Part shown: in pieces, positions 9,115-17,311 of the stretch
Numbering within the stretch: position 1 is the stretch's first letter
Layout of the letters: each line of letters opens with the position of its first letter
NCBI GenBank assembly: GCA_905207625.1
Contig: CAJLLT010000005.1
Span: 25,365-89,364, forward strand
Source of the DNA: an uncultured Eubacteriales bacterium
GTDB taxonomy: Bacteria; Bacillota; Clostridia; Oscillospirales; UBA644
Length of the DNA stretch: 64,000 nt
Direction of reading: 5' to 3'
Made by a program: the position numbers and the translations under genes
The notes under the pieces: generated by a model
The model's database searches: none
Told to the model about the DNA's origin: nothing
What the model saw: the letters and a program-made list of their open reading frames with translations, nothing else

Positions 9115-9657
9115 ATGAAATCGGTACTGAAAAATTCCCTGTATCTTCTGCTCAGGTTCGCCCTCGTGGCTTTTCTCTCCTTTACAAGCTACCTTCTGGC
9201 GGCAAAATATGAGTTCGTTTCTTACATTCTTGTTGTGATCTACGGTTTCGCGTTGCTGTATTTCTTCAGCTACACTCTGTGGTATGAGGGAGATCGGGAC
9301 ACGAACAGAGTAAAGATCGGACAGGCCCCCGAAACGCTCTGGAAAGGCTTTGTTTCTGCGGCAATAGTACTGATCCCGATAATCATAGCTCTCGCAATAT
9401 CGCTTTTCTTCATCAGCAGCACAGGTCCCGCAAGCGAAGTGTGGGGACTTGTACGCATTATCCTTTCCTCCGGAGGATTCTATCTGTTCTACGTTCTTTT
9501 TCCTCTTTCCCCCGTGGGAGCCACCGTGGCGGTCATATTCCTTTACCTGATTGCAATTGTATGCGCCGGAACAGGTTATATCCTGGGTTATAAACGTATC
9601 AGCGTGAAAGAGACCCTGAAGACCAGGTTTTCCGGCATTTTCAGGAAGAATAACTGA
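9115..9657 (+). CDS. Small polytopic membrane protein of unknown function
   Basis: A 180-residue hydrophobic protein with about five predicted membrane segments (roughly residues 8-30, 34-56, 78-100, 108-130 and 135-157). A charged cytoplasmic-looking loop near residues 58-76 and a basic C-terminal tail follow the usual positive-inside pattern. I do not recognise the family. GGAGG four bases before the ATG and an ideal promoter indicate it is well expressed on its own. Its last 17 bases overlap the end of the convergent gene at 9641, with no terminator between the two, so the transcripts must overlap. Confidence 0.8.
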   Translation: MKSVLKNSLYLLLRFALVAFLSFTSYLLAAKYEFVSYILVVIYGFALLYFFSYTLWYEGDRDTNRVKIGQAPETLWKGFVSAAIVLIPIIIALAISLFFISSTGPASEVWGLVRIILSSGGFYLFYVLFPLSPVGATVAVIFLYLIAIVCAGTGYILGYKRISVKETLKTRFSGIFRKNN

Positions 9658-10663
9658 TATTCTCCGTCCGGTTGTGAAGATAGCTCCCGGCTTCCGTGCC
9701 CAGGGCGGATGTCATTTTTACCGTTACAGTCAGTATGCCTTTTTTCTCCGTTGCTTCTGCCGAACCGCCGTAACGCAGAGCAACGGAGTTTGCTTTTTCC
9801 AGTCTTGACTGTATCCTGCCGTCAGGTGCAAACTCTACAACAGGAATGCCGCTTCTTCTTGCACTGAAAATAAATGTAACGTCTTCGCCCTTTACACGAA
9901 CTTTGGCGCGGGCACTGTCTGCCGGGGCCGCGGAAAAGACGTAACTTACGGCGGCATCAAGCATTTCGTCAAGCTCTTTGCCGTTACAGACAATAAACAC
10001 ACTATCATCGCAGTTCTCCGCACAGATAAGCCCCGCGTGCATCTTGCAGTAGGTGCTGAAATAATCCTTCAGACGGAAAGTTGAATGATTAGGCTCCGAA
10101 GTTTTTGAAACGAGTCTCAGCGCATATGTATAATCCCGGACATAAGAAGAAAACTCCTGTACGCAGTCCGTCATCCGGGACATCGCAACACGGAACATCG
10201 GATCGGACATTAGATCCTCACGCTGCTCAAGCTTCTCTATCAGCCCACGCATGCAACGGACAGGATTTTCAAAGGTCTCCGCGGATCGGTCGGCAAGGGT
10301 GATATCAGCCGCTTCGGCATACATGGACTCCAGAAGCTCCTTTGGCTGTTCAACGTGCATTATGGCGCACTTGCCGTTAAGAATGCCGCCTATGGGGATA
10401 AAACTTGCCGAACTGAAACCCCTGATACCCAGACCTGAAATTCCGGCAGGTTTGCCGCTGTGAAGTTTTTCCGATATTTCCTGAATATACATCGGGCAGA
10501 TAAAACGTTTTATTCCCTGCCCCTCACAAAGCTCCGGAAACTCTCTTGAAGCAAAATCATTTGAATATATCCGGTCAAGTTTGTCCGTAACAAATATGAC
10601 CGGAAAGGACGCATTGTCATACAAAGGCCCCAGAATCGTCCTGACTTTTGTAAAATCGTTCAT
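9641..10663 (-). CDS. PAS-like protein with degenerate kinase-type ATPase region
   Basis: A 340-residue soluble protein. Residues about 1-110 look like a PAS-type sensor (FPVIFVTDKLDRIYSNDFASREF). A helical segment at about 130-185 sits where a dimerisation and histidine-phosphotransfer domain would be, but I see no H-box histidine. The C-terminal part (about 225-325, including ELDEMLDAAVSYVFSAAP and ALRYGGSAEATEKKG) resembles the N-box and end of a HATPase domain, with the glycine-rich ATP lid missing. It may be a pseudo-histidine kinase or an anti-sigma-like regulator; this is inference. GGAGG four bases before the ATG supports the start. It ends inside the convergent neighbour. Confidence 0.65.
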   Translation of the reverse strand: MNDFTKVRTILGPLYDNASFPVIFVTDKLDRIYSNDFASREFPELCEGQGIKRFICPMYIQEISEKLHSGKPAGISGLGIRGFSSASFIPIGGILNGKCAIMHVEQPKELLESMYAEAADITLADRSAETFENPVRCMRGLIEKLEQREDLMSDPMFRVAMSRMTDCVQEFSSYVRDYTYALRLVSKTSEPNHSTFRLKDYFSTYCKMHAGLICAENCDDSVFIVCNGKELDEMLDAAVSYVFSAAPADSARAKVRVKGEDVTFIFSARRSGIPVVEFAPDGRIQSRLEKANSVALRYGGSAEATEKKGILTVTVKMTSALGTEAGSYLHNRTENISYSS

Positions 10664-10793
10664 TTTTCCTCCGTTTACAGTTCCTGTGTAGTATATTCTC
10701 TCCCCGACTCTTCCCCATCCGGAGAAACAATTAAGGGCTTCCGAAAAAAAATTAACAGTTAAATTCGGTAATATTCGCCTAAACTTCCATGTT

Positions 10794-10821
10794 ATGACAC
10801 AATTTCAGTGTAAAATGTCAT
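10794..10821. promoter_or_regulatory. Inverted repeat upstream of gap
   Basis: ATGACA(C) and TGTCAT arms separated by 16 bases, 42 bases before the gap start and next to TAAAAT at 10811. It may be an operator overlapping the gap promoter; I cannot identify a confident -35. Confidence 0.35.
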
Positions 10822-10862
10822 CGTATAAAAAACTTTATATAGTTTTTCTGGAGGACTAAAAA

Positions 10863-11891
10863 ATGGTTAAAGTTGCTATTAACGGTTTTGGCCGTATCGG
10901 TCGTCTGGCTTTCCGTCAGATGTTCGACGCTGAAGGTTACGAAGTTGTAGCCATCAACGATCTTACCAGCCCCAAGATGCTGGCTCACCTGCTCAAGTAT
11001 GACACTGCTCAGGGCTCTTTCCTCGGCAGAATCGGTGAAAACAAGCACACTGTTGAAGCTACCGAAGACTCCATCATTGTCGACGGTAAGGAAATCAAGA
11101 TCTACGCTGAAAAAGACGCTGCAAACTGCCCCTGGGGCAAGCTCGACGTTGACGTTGTTCTTGAGTGCACCGGTTTCTACACCTCTAAGGAAAAGAGCAT
11201 GGCTCATATCAATGCCGGCGCGAAGAAAGTCGTTATCTCCGCTCCCGCAGGCAACGATCTGAAGACCATCGTTTTCAGCGTTAACGAAAAGACTCTTACC
11301 GCTGACGATCAGATAATCTCCGCAGCTTCCTGCACCACCAACTGCCTGGCTCCCATGGCTAAAGCGCTCAACGACTACGCTCCCATTCAGTCCGGTATCA
11401 TGTCCACCATTCACGCTTATACCGGCGACCAGATGATCCTCGACGGTCCCCAGAGAAAGGGCGATCTCAGAAGATCCAGAGCCGGCGCTCAGAACATAGT
11501 TCCCAACTCCACCGGTGCCGCCAAGGCTATCGGTCTGGTAATTCCCGAACTCAACGGCAAGCTCATCGGCTCCGCTCAGAGAGTTCCTACTCCTACCGGC
11601 TCCACCACCATCCTGGTTGCTGTCGTTAAGGGCAAGGATGTTACCAAGGAAGGCATCAACGCCGCTATGAAGGCTGCTTCCAACGAGTCCTTCGGTTACA
11701 ACACCGACGAGATCGTTTCCTCCGACGTTATCGGTATGCGTTACGGTTCTCTGTTCGATGCAACCCAGACCATGGTTTCCAAGATCGACGACGATACCTA
11801 TCAGGTTCAGGTCGTTTCCTGGTACGACAACGAGAACAGCTACACCTCTCAGATGGTCAGAACCATCAAGTATTTCGCTGAAATCAAATAA
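10863..11891 (+). CDS. gap: Glyceraldehyde-3-phosphate dehydrogenase, type I
   Basis: A 342-residue NAD-dependent glycolytic GAPDH that converts glyceraldehyde 3-phosphate to 1,3-bisphosphoglycerate. It begins with the dinucleotide-binding INGFGRIGRLAFR, has the catalytic cysteine C157 in SAASCTTNC, and has the GDLRRSRAGAQNIVP phosphate-site loop. Length is normal. GGAG eight bases upstream supports the start. Codon use is clearly different from the neighbours (many GCT, GTT, GGT, TCC, AAG), as expected for translational selection in a very highly expressed gene. It is monocistronic, with its own terminator at 11909-11944. A weak inverted repeat upstream may be a sugar-responsive operator. 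Confidence 0.98.
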   Translation: MVKVAINGFGRIGRLAFRQMFDAEGYEVVAINDLTSPKMLAHLLKYDTAQGSFLGRIGENKHTVEATEDSIIVDGKEIKIYAEKDAANCPWGKLDVDVVLECTGFYTSKEKSMAHINAGAKKVVISAPAGNDLKTIVFSVNEKTLTADDQIISAASCTTNCLAPMAKALNDYAPIQSGIMSTIHAYTGDQMILDGPQRKGDLRRSRAGAQNIVPNSTGAAKAIGLVIPELNGKLIGSAQRVPTPTGSTTILVAVVKGKDVTKEGINAAMKAASNESFGYNTDEIVSSDVIGMRYGSLFDATQTMVSKIDDDTYQVQVVSWYDNENSYTSQMVRTIKYFAEIK

Positions 11892-11908
11892 GTCAGACAA
11901 TGACTCTG

Positions 11909-11944
11909 AAAAGCCGCCGATTTTGTATCGGCGGCTTTTTTTTG
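11909..11944 (+). terminator. Rho-independent terminator of gap
   Basis: AAGCCGCCGAT paired with ATCGGCGGCTT around a TTTGT loop, followed by eight T. It ends at the stop codon of the convergent XRE gene and may also weakly stop that transcript. Confidence 0.92.
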
Positions 11945-12283
11945 CTATTTACGGCCAGACCTGCCGATAAGCATGTCAGTAAAGGCAAAAACCAGCTCCC
12001 TGTCCTTTTCATCCAGAAGCGCAAGTTTTTGCGCAAGAGTCTTTTCGTCCGGAATTCCGGCTTTCCGGTTTTGCGCCCCGAGAAGGACCTCGTCAAAGGT
12101 CATGTCAAGGGCTTTGCATATTCCTGCCAGCGTTTCAAGGCTGGTTACACTGTGTCCCCGCTCTATGTTCGAAAGATAGTTGTCACTCAGATCCGCTATT
12201 TCGGCAACCTGAGCCTGCTTCAGTCCGAGGGCACGGCGTTTTGCGGCAATTCTTGCCCCGATTTCTTTGTAGTTCAGATCCAC
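11945..12283 (-). CDS. XRE-family helix-turn-helix regulator
   Basis: A 112-residue DNA-binding protein with a Cro/CI-type HTH at about residues 8-62 (IAAKRRALGLKQAQVAEIADLSDNYLSNIERG). A short helical tail of about 40 residues follows (KLALLDEKDRELVFAFTDML), probably for dimerisation. The start is GTG at 12283, with a weak GGCGG nine bases upstream. It lies downstream of clpE but behind a terminator, so it has its own promoter region (12284-12360). A 19-bp inverted repeat there suggests autoregulation. The target genes are unknown; there is no sign that it is CtsR, the usual Clp regulator. Confidence 0.88.
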   Translation of the reverse strand: MDLNYKEIGARIAAKRRALGLKQAQVAEIADLSDNYLSNIERGHSVTSLETLAGICKALDMTFDEVLLGAQNRKAGIPDEKTLAQKLALLDEKDRELVFAFTDMLIGRSGRK

Positions 12284-12306
12284 GGGATTGCACCGCCTTT
12301 TTCAAT

Positions 12307-12325
12307 GTGTAAGTATATTTTACAC
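12307..12325. promoter_or_regulatory. Inverted repeat in the XRE gene promoter region
   Basis: GTGTAA, a 7-base spacer, TTACAC: perfect 6-bp arms. A minus-strand TATACT (12312-12317) lies inside it, and a further TTTACAC half-site is at 12362. It is a likely operator for the XRE protein just downstream. Confidence 0.45.
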
Positions 12326-12410
12326 TATAAAACACAAAAGGTTAATATTCTATAAAAAATATTTACACTTATGCAGTTAGCAATCCCCTTTTCAACTCTG
12401 TTTATTCATG

Positions 12411-12438
12411 AAAAATGCGCCGCGAAAATCGCGGCGCA
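12411..12438 (-). terminator. Rho-independent terminator after clpE
   Basis: Minus strand TGCGCCGCGA and TCGCGGCGCA form a 10-bp GC-rich stem followed by TTTTTC, 18 bases past the clpE stop. It ends the long minus-strand run that starts near 21461. Confidence 0.88.
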
Positions 12439-12455
12439 CGGCTTAAGTTTAAAAG

Positions 12456-14714
12456 CTAATTGATGCTGACCGATATTTCCCCGTTTTCGGAGGAAAGTAT
12501 CACTTTTGAGGGAACGGAATCGGAAGCACACATCTGTGCCACCGCCTTATCCTCGATCTGCTTCTGTATCACACGTCGGACATTTCTCGCCCCATACTCG
12601 GCGCTGTAGCTCTTCTCCGCAAGGATATCCACCACACCGTCATCATATTCCAGGGCTATTTCACGCTGTCTCAGTCCGTCCTCAAGCTCACGCAGACGTA
12701 TCCGGACAATATCGCCGAACACTGATTTCGGAAGAGGATCAAATGTGATTATCTCATCTACACGGTTCAGGAACTCAGGACGAAGGAATTCGCTGAGAGC
12801 CTTTTTTGTCTTCTCCTCGGAGGCTTCCGCAGATGATTTTGTAAATCCTGCGGCACTGCCCCTGATGTTAGAACCGGCATTTGAGGTCATAACTATAAGA
12901 GTATTCTCAAAATTCACTGTTCTGCCCTGGGCATCGGTTATGCGTCCGTCGTCAAGAACCTGAAGAAGTATGTTCATAACATCGGGATGAGCCTTTTCGA
13001 TCTCATCGAAAAGTATGACGGAATAAGGCTTACGGCGGATCTTTTCCGTCAGCTGTCCAGCTTCGTCATAGCCAACATATCCCGGAGGCGCACCTATGAT
13101 GCGTGAAACGGAATGCTTCTCCATAAACTCGCTCATGTCAAGTCTTATGAGGGTCTCGGGTGAATCAAAAAGTTCCCTGGAGAGAACCTTCACAAGCTCC
13201 GTTTTACCAACGCCGGTAGGCCCGGTAAAGATAAAAGATATGGGTCTGTGCCGGGGAACAAGTCCCACTCTGCCCCGCTTTACGGCGGCGGAAACTGCGG
13301 CGACTGCCTTATCCTGACCCACGATGTATTTTTTCAGATTTGCCTCAAGATTATTGAGTTTACTGTTTTCGCTTTCCTGTATTTTTGCCGCGGGAATTCC
13401 GGTCCACAGCTGAACGACCGTAGCCAGGTCGTCATAAGTCACCGCACAATCCTTTATCTGATCCTGAAGTGCCGCAACTTCTTCGGAAAGCTTACATTCG
13501 GCGGCTCTTGCCTTTGCTATAGCCATGAAATCATCGTTTGTAGGCTCCGCAATTGCACCCAGTGCCGCCAGCTCATCCTTTGCCGCGGCAAGGTCACGTC
13601 CCTTAAGGAAAAGCTGTTCGTATGCGGGATTTCGCAGTACAGCGTTTGACGCCGCCTCATCTATAAGATCTATGGCTTTATCGGGGAGAAATCTGTCGGT
13701 AACGTACCTTTCGGACATCTCAACCGCCTTCTCAGCCACAAGCATGGGGATCTTGATGTTATGGAATTTTTCATAGTAGCCTTTTATTCCGCGGATCATC
13801 TCAACGGTCTCCGCAATTGAAGGCTCATCGACTATTACCGGCTGGAATCTTCGCTCTAGGGCTGCGTCCTTTTCAATATACTTGCGGTACTCCTTAAGCG
13901 TAGTTGCACCGATAACCTGAATCTCACCTCTTGAAAGCGCGGGTTTGAGCATATTCGCAGCGCTCATCGTTCCTTCGGAATCCCCGGTACCCACGAGATT
14001 ATGGACTTCATCGATAACAAGTATGATATTACCTACCCGCTTGACTTCCTCGATCAGACCTTTTACCCGGCTCTCAAACTGACCTCTGAACTGGGTTCCG
14101 GCTATCAGCGCCGTCAGATCAAGCAGATATATTTCCTTCATGGCGATTTTTGCTGGAGCCTTCCCCTGGGCTATACGGAGAGCAACGCCCTCCGCGATGG
14201 CGGTTTTGCCAACGCCTGGTTCACCGATGAGACAGGGATTGTTTTTTGTGCGGCGGTTGAGTATCTGCATCACCCGCTGCATTTCCGTTTCTCTGCCTAC
14301 AATGTTATCTATTTTATTTTCTCTTGCCTTCTGTGTCAGGTTCTGACAGAACTGGGGCAGATATTTGAGTCTTCCGTCGTCACTCTGACGGGATCTTTCC
14401 CTCTTCTGTTTTTTCTCTTTTCCGGGAGTCTCCTCGGATTTTGCAAGTCCGTCAGCGGACAGATCCACACTCGGCGCACCGCCCTCGGAAAAATCCTGGT
14501 CAGCCTCGGCACCGTTAAGCAGTTCCGTAAGCTGTTCATTCATTTCATCCATTGCATCCTGGTCAAGCCCGAGGTTCTGGAAAAGATCATTTACCGGGTT
14601 GAAACCCATCTCACGGGCGCATTTAATGCAAAGCCCTTCCTTTATGGTCTTACCTTCCTCAACTCTCGAAACAAAAACCACAGCCATTCTTTTTTTGCAT
14701 CTGCTGCACAACAT
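12456..14714 (-). CDS. clpE: ClpE-like ATP-dependent Clp protease ATPase subunit
   Basis: A 752-residue AAA+ unfoldase with two nucleotide-binding domains. The N-terminus has an McsA/ClpE-type zinc finger (CSRC near residue 3 and CIKC near residue 29) instead of the double Clp-N repeats of ClpC. AAA1 has Walker A GEPGVGKTA and Walker B VIDEVHNL. A short middle domain with coiled coil follows near residue 385. AAA2 has GPTGVGKTEL and LFDEIEKAHPDV. The ClpP-docking loop after TSNAGS appears as AGF where IGF or LGF is usual. The enzyme should unfold proteins for ClpP; clpP is not in the window. It lies 20 bp after pgsA at the end of a long operon. No CtsR-type operator was noticed. Confidence 0.9.
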   Translation of the reverse strand: MLCSRCKKRMAVVFVSRVEEGKTIKEGLCIKCAREMGFNPVNDLFQNLGLDQDAMDEMNEQLTELLNGAEADQDFSEGGAPSVDLSADGLAKSEETPGKEKKQKRERSRQSDDGRLKYLPQFCQNLTQKARENKIDNIVGRETEMQRVMQILNRRTKNNPCLIGEPGVGKTAIAEGVALRIAQGKAPAKIAMKEIYLLDLTALIAGTQFRGQFESRVKGLIEEVKRVGNIILVIDEVHNLVGTGDSEGTMSAANMLKPALSRGEIQVIGATTLKEYRKYIEKDAALERRFQPVIVDEPSIAETVEMIRGIKGYYEKFHNIKIPMLVAEKAVEMSERYVTDRFLPDKAIDLIDEAASNAVLRNPAYEQLFLKGRDLAAAKDELAALGAIAEPTNDDFMAIAKARAAECKLSEEVAALQDQIKDCAVTYDDLATVVQLWTGIPAAKIQESENSKLNNLEANLKKYIVGQDKAVAAVSAAVKRGRVGLVPRHRPISFIFTGPTGVGKTELVKVLSRELFDSPETLIRLDMSEFMEKHSVSRIIGAPPGYVGYDEAGQLTEKIRRKPYSVILFDEIEKAHPDVMNILLQVLDDGRITDAQGRTVNFENTLIVMTSNAGSNIRGSAAGFTKSSAEASEEKTKKALSEFLRPEFLNRVDEIITFDPLPKSVFGDIVRIRLRELEDGLRQREIALEYDDGVVDILAEKSYSAEYGARNVRRVIQKQIEDKAVAQMCASDSVPSKVILSSENGEISVSIN

Positions 14715-14734
14715 CTCTGTGTAATTCTCCGTTC

Positions 14735-15307
14735 TTAAACAGTCTGCTTTCCGGTCTCATTTTTTTTGAGCCGATTGATCTTTATTGCCGTAGCAACGTA
14801 ATTTGCCGCGGCAAAAAGTGAAACCGCCAAAGCAACGCTCATACAGATAGAAACAACTATCTGAATAGTTATTTTTTCAACCTCAGCCACATCCATGACG
14901 ATAGCGGAAAGAAAAGTGCAGAAAAACAGCACTGACGCAAGTTTTCCGTACCATCTGGAGGCTATGACGGCGTGGGTCTTTTTGAGAAAAACTATTCCGC
15001 CCACAGCCATGAACAGCTCTTTGGCTACCACGACCAGAAGCAGCCACGGGGAAACAAACCCTTTAAGAACTATGCAACCGATGGTGGAAATATGAAAAAG
15101 CTTGTCCGCGATAGGATCGAGAACCTTTCCCAGATCTGATATCTGGTTGTACTTTCTGGCGATATATCCGTCCAGGACATCCGAAATTCCTGACAGCACA
15201 AGCGCGGCAAAGGCATAGATTTTCATTCCCGGAGTGAAGTAAAAGACGCAGAACACGGGAACAAGAAGTATTCTTATAACACTTATCAGATTCGGAATCG
15301 TCCACAT
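14735..15307 (-). CDS. pgsA: CDP-diacylglycerol--glycerol-3-phosphate 3-phosphatidyltransferase
   Basis: A 190-residue integral membrane enzyme that makes phosphatidylglycerol phosphate, the first step to phosphatidylglycerol and cardiolipin. The full CDP-alcohol phosphatidyltransferase signature is present: D43, D46-G47, A50-R51, G60, D64 and D68 within DVLDGYIARKYNQISDLGK and the following LDPIAD. About five to six membrane segments are visible. The C-terminal tail is basic. It stands between the CvpA-like gene and clpE in the minus-strand operon. A phosphatidylserine or phosphatidylinositol synthase would share the motif, but the length and N-terminus (TIPNLISVIRILLVPVF) are typical of PgsA. 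Confidence 0.94.
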   Translation of the reverse strand: MWTIPNLISVIRILLVPVFCVFYFTPGMKIYAFAALVLSGISDVLDGYIARKYNQISDLGKVLDPIADKLFHISTIGCIVLKGFVSPWLLLVVVAKELFMAVGGIVFLKKTHAVIASRWYGKLASVLFFCTFLSAIVMDVAEVEKITIQIVVSICMSVALAVSLFAAANYVATAIKINRLKKNETGKQTV

Positions 15308-15356
15308 TTCGAAAGGTTCTCCTTAATATAATTACCTCTGATCTCAAATATCCCGA

Positions 15357-16103
15357 TCACCACTTACCGAACAGGCGGTTAAAGGGATTTATATCATCGA
15401 AATACTCGTAAACTACAGTATTGTCTATTATCTTCTGCCGGTCTGCAATGCTCGTATCCTTCATTACATAGCCGGAGGCCACGTTGACAAGAGATACGGC
15501 AATGAAAGTTACAAGAAAAGCGCTGATTATTCCGGCTACGGCTCCACCGAATTTGTCCAGTTGACGCACGACCGGAATATTGATCACAAGATCCGACAGC
15601 CACCACAGCACCGCTATGGCAATGCAGCATATAAGGAATATCAGCACAAACGCGATGACCCGGCTCACCGTTGCGGAAATAGGTGTTATCATAGTGTCGG
15701 TCACGGCAGATTTGGCATACTCCACACCGGACTCCTTGAGACTGTTGTATTTTTCGATCACGGCATCAACGTCAATATTGAGAAACTCAAGGGTATCAAG
15801 AAAAAACTGCGGCTGATCCGCAAGAAGCTCTTCCAGGTCAAGATCCTCAAGAGACGCCTTGACTCCTTCCGCAGTGGGAGAAAGTCTGTCCACAAGCCAC
15901 TGCCGCATGGGGGCATGAACATAGTTTGTATCGATATAGGTACCGAGATTTGCTGAAAGAAGGAAAGCCACTATCAACGCCACGACTTTGCCGAAAAGCC
16001 CTATAACAGACTTGACCAGTCCACGGCGCATACCGATCACTATACTGATAACGAATATCAGGACTATAAGCAAGTCAAGTGCCGTACTTATCGCTATTTC
16101 CAC
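15357..16103 (-). CDS. CvpA family membrane protein
   Basis: A 248-residue membrane protein. An N-terminal pair of hydrophobic segments contains the CvpA-type stretch IGMRRGLVKSVIGLFGKVVAL. A central hydrophilic, acidic insert of about 100 residues lies between the segment pairs, and a second pair of membrane segments is at about 140-205. In Escherichia coli CvpA is linked to colicin V production and envelope stress; its molecular role in Clostridia is unsettled. The extended central loop makes this longer than E. coli CvpA (about 160 residues). It lies between the DUF5711-like gene (20 bp upstream) and pgsA (49 bp downstream). Confidence 0.82.
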   Translation of the reverse strand: MEIAISTALDLLIVLIFVISIVIGMRRGLVKSVIGLFGKVVALIVAFLLSANLGTYIDTNYVHAPMRQWLVDRLSPTAEGVKASLEDLDLEELLADQPQFFLDTLEFLNIDVDAVIEKYNSLKESGVEYAKSAVTDTMITPISATVSRVIAFVLIFLICCIAIAVLWWLSDLVINIPVVRQLDKFGGAVAGIISAFLVTFIAVSLVNVASGYVMKDTSIADRQKIIDNTVVYEYFDDINPFNRLFGKW

Positions 16104-16123
16104 GTTGTTTTACCTCTCCGTCT

Positions 16124-17311
16124 TCATTCTTGTTGGCTGAAATCGAGTTTAAGGATCTTGTTTACTCCCACCAGCAGGACCTTCCGCTGAATCGGCAATA
16201 TCTGAATTGCGGCGGATTCAAGTTCCGCACTCCCGGTGATATTTCCCGATCTGTCAAGGCGGATAACCGTCCGGGCAGATTCCACATAAAAATCCGAACC
16301 GTATACCGCCATGGTGGACACGGAATCGAATTCACGGCTGAAACAGACGTTACCGACCGTATCAAATGCCGTTACGAGATATATTTTCCTTGATCTGTCC
16401 AGCACGGACGCGATCATCGAGTAATCCTTGCCTCTTACGGCAAGAACCACGTTTTCTCCTTCCAGATCCCGGATCACATTATATCCCTCTCCGCGTACGG
16501 AAACCACGTCATAGGTTGAAAAAAGTTCGAGGGAACCGTCACTTTTGAGTTCCGACATAAGGGCTATGCGGTCGTCTACGCGAACGACTTCACGTTCCTG
16601 TCCGCTGACGGATCTGTAATTGAAGGACCGTATCACAGTGTCTGAGCCTGTTCCTTCCGCCTCCACGGTGATTACCTGAATATTATTCTTTGAAGTGGCA
16701 ACAACATCGGCTATATATCCGTCAGCCGACCACCAGCGGAAGATCTTGTTGTATTCCTTATCGTAGACCAGAACCGCACCTTTATAAGCCTTAGCGCGGT
16801 CCGAACCTGCGGAAGAGTCCTCATCATCCCCGTTGACGGCCACAACCAGACATCCGTCCCGGTCTATGTCGGCATTGATTATACCCTTCTCGTATTCATG
16901 TTCAAAAAGAATATTGAAACTGTCGGTAACGTACAGCCGCTTTCCTCCCCGGTCATAGCAGAGTATATATCTGTCGCTGACCCGGAGTACAGGATTTGCG
17001 AGCCCGATACCGTAAGTCGAGTAAACGTGAAAATCGGAGCTGTATACCGTGAGCTGTCCCTTGGTAAGGGTGACAAAACCGTCCTTGAACGGCTTTACCG
17101 AAAAACCGTCGGAAGTGTCAACACTTATCTCGCTGCGTTTTTCCGAGGAAAATGATTTTTTGATGTTGAATATCATTCTCTTGGCATTATCTGGAGACAA
17201 AGCATCGGAATTGACCGCCACAAGAAAAATCATATACAGTACTATGATACCCAATAAGATGCGTTTTGCTATTCGGAGACGCTTGAATTTTTTATTTTCG
17301 GCTTCAGTCAT
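16124..17311 (-). CDS. DUF5711-like membrane-anchored beta-propeller protein
   Basis: A 395-residue protein with a short basic cytoplasmic head (about 1-15), one membrane anchor (IAKRILLGIIVLYMIFLVAV, about 15-36), and a large extracytoplasmic region. That region is rich in short beta strands and repeated VYSSDF-, VYDKEY- and LSVRD-like units, as in a propeller of the DUF5711 type found in many Clostridia. Its biochemical role is unknown. The ATG at 17311 overlaps the truA stop (ATGACTGA) and has GGAGG six bases upstream. A longer in-frame start at 17374 would lie inside truA and is rejected. Translational coupling to truA is likely. Confidence 0.75.
   Translation of the reverse strand: MTEAENKKFKRLRIAKRILLGIIVLYMIFLVAVNSDALSPDNAKRMIFNIKKSFSSEKRSEISVDTSDGFSVKPFKDGFVTLTKGQLTVYSSDFHVYSTYGIGLANPVLRVSDRYILCYDRGGKRLYVTDSFNILFEHEYEKGIINADIDRDGCLVVAVNGDDEDSSAGSDRAKAYKGAVLVYDKEYNKIFRWWSADGYIADVVATSKNNIQVITVEAEGTGSDTVIRSFNYRSVSGQEREVVRVDDRIALMSELKSDGSLELFSTYDVVSVRGEGYNVIRDLEGENVVLAVRGKDYSMIASVLDRSRKIYLVTAFDTVGNVCFSREFDSVSTMAVYGSDFYVESARTVIRLDRSGNITGSAELESAAIQILPIQRKVLLVGVNKILKLDFSQQE

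Noticed and set aside
10818..11900. 360-codon open frame antisense to gap
   Set aside because: Repetitive low-complexity translation (GSGSSE, GGAGR), fully antisense to a conserved GAPDH; a by-product of codon bias.
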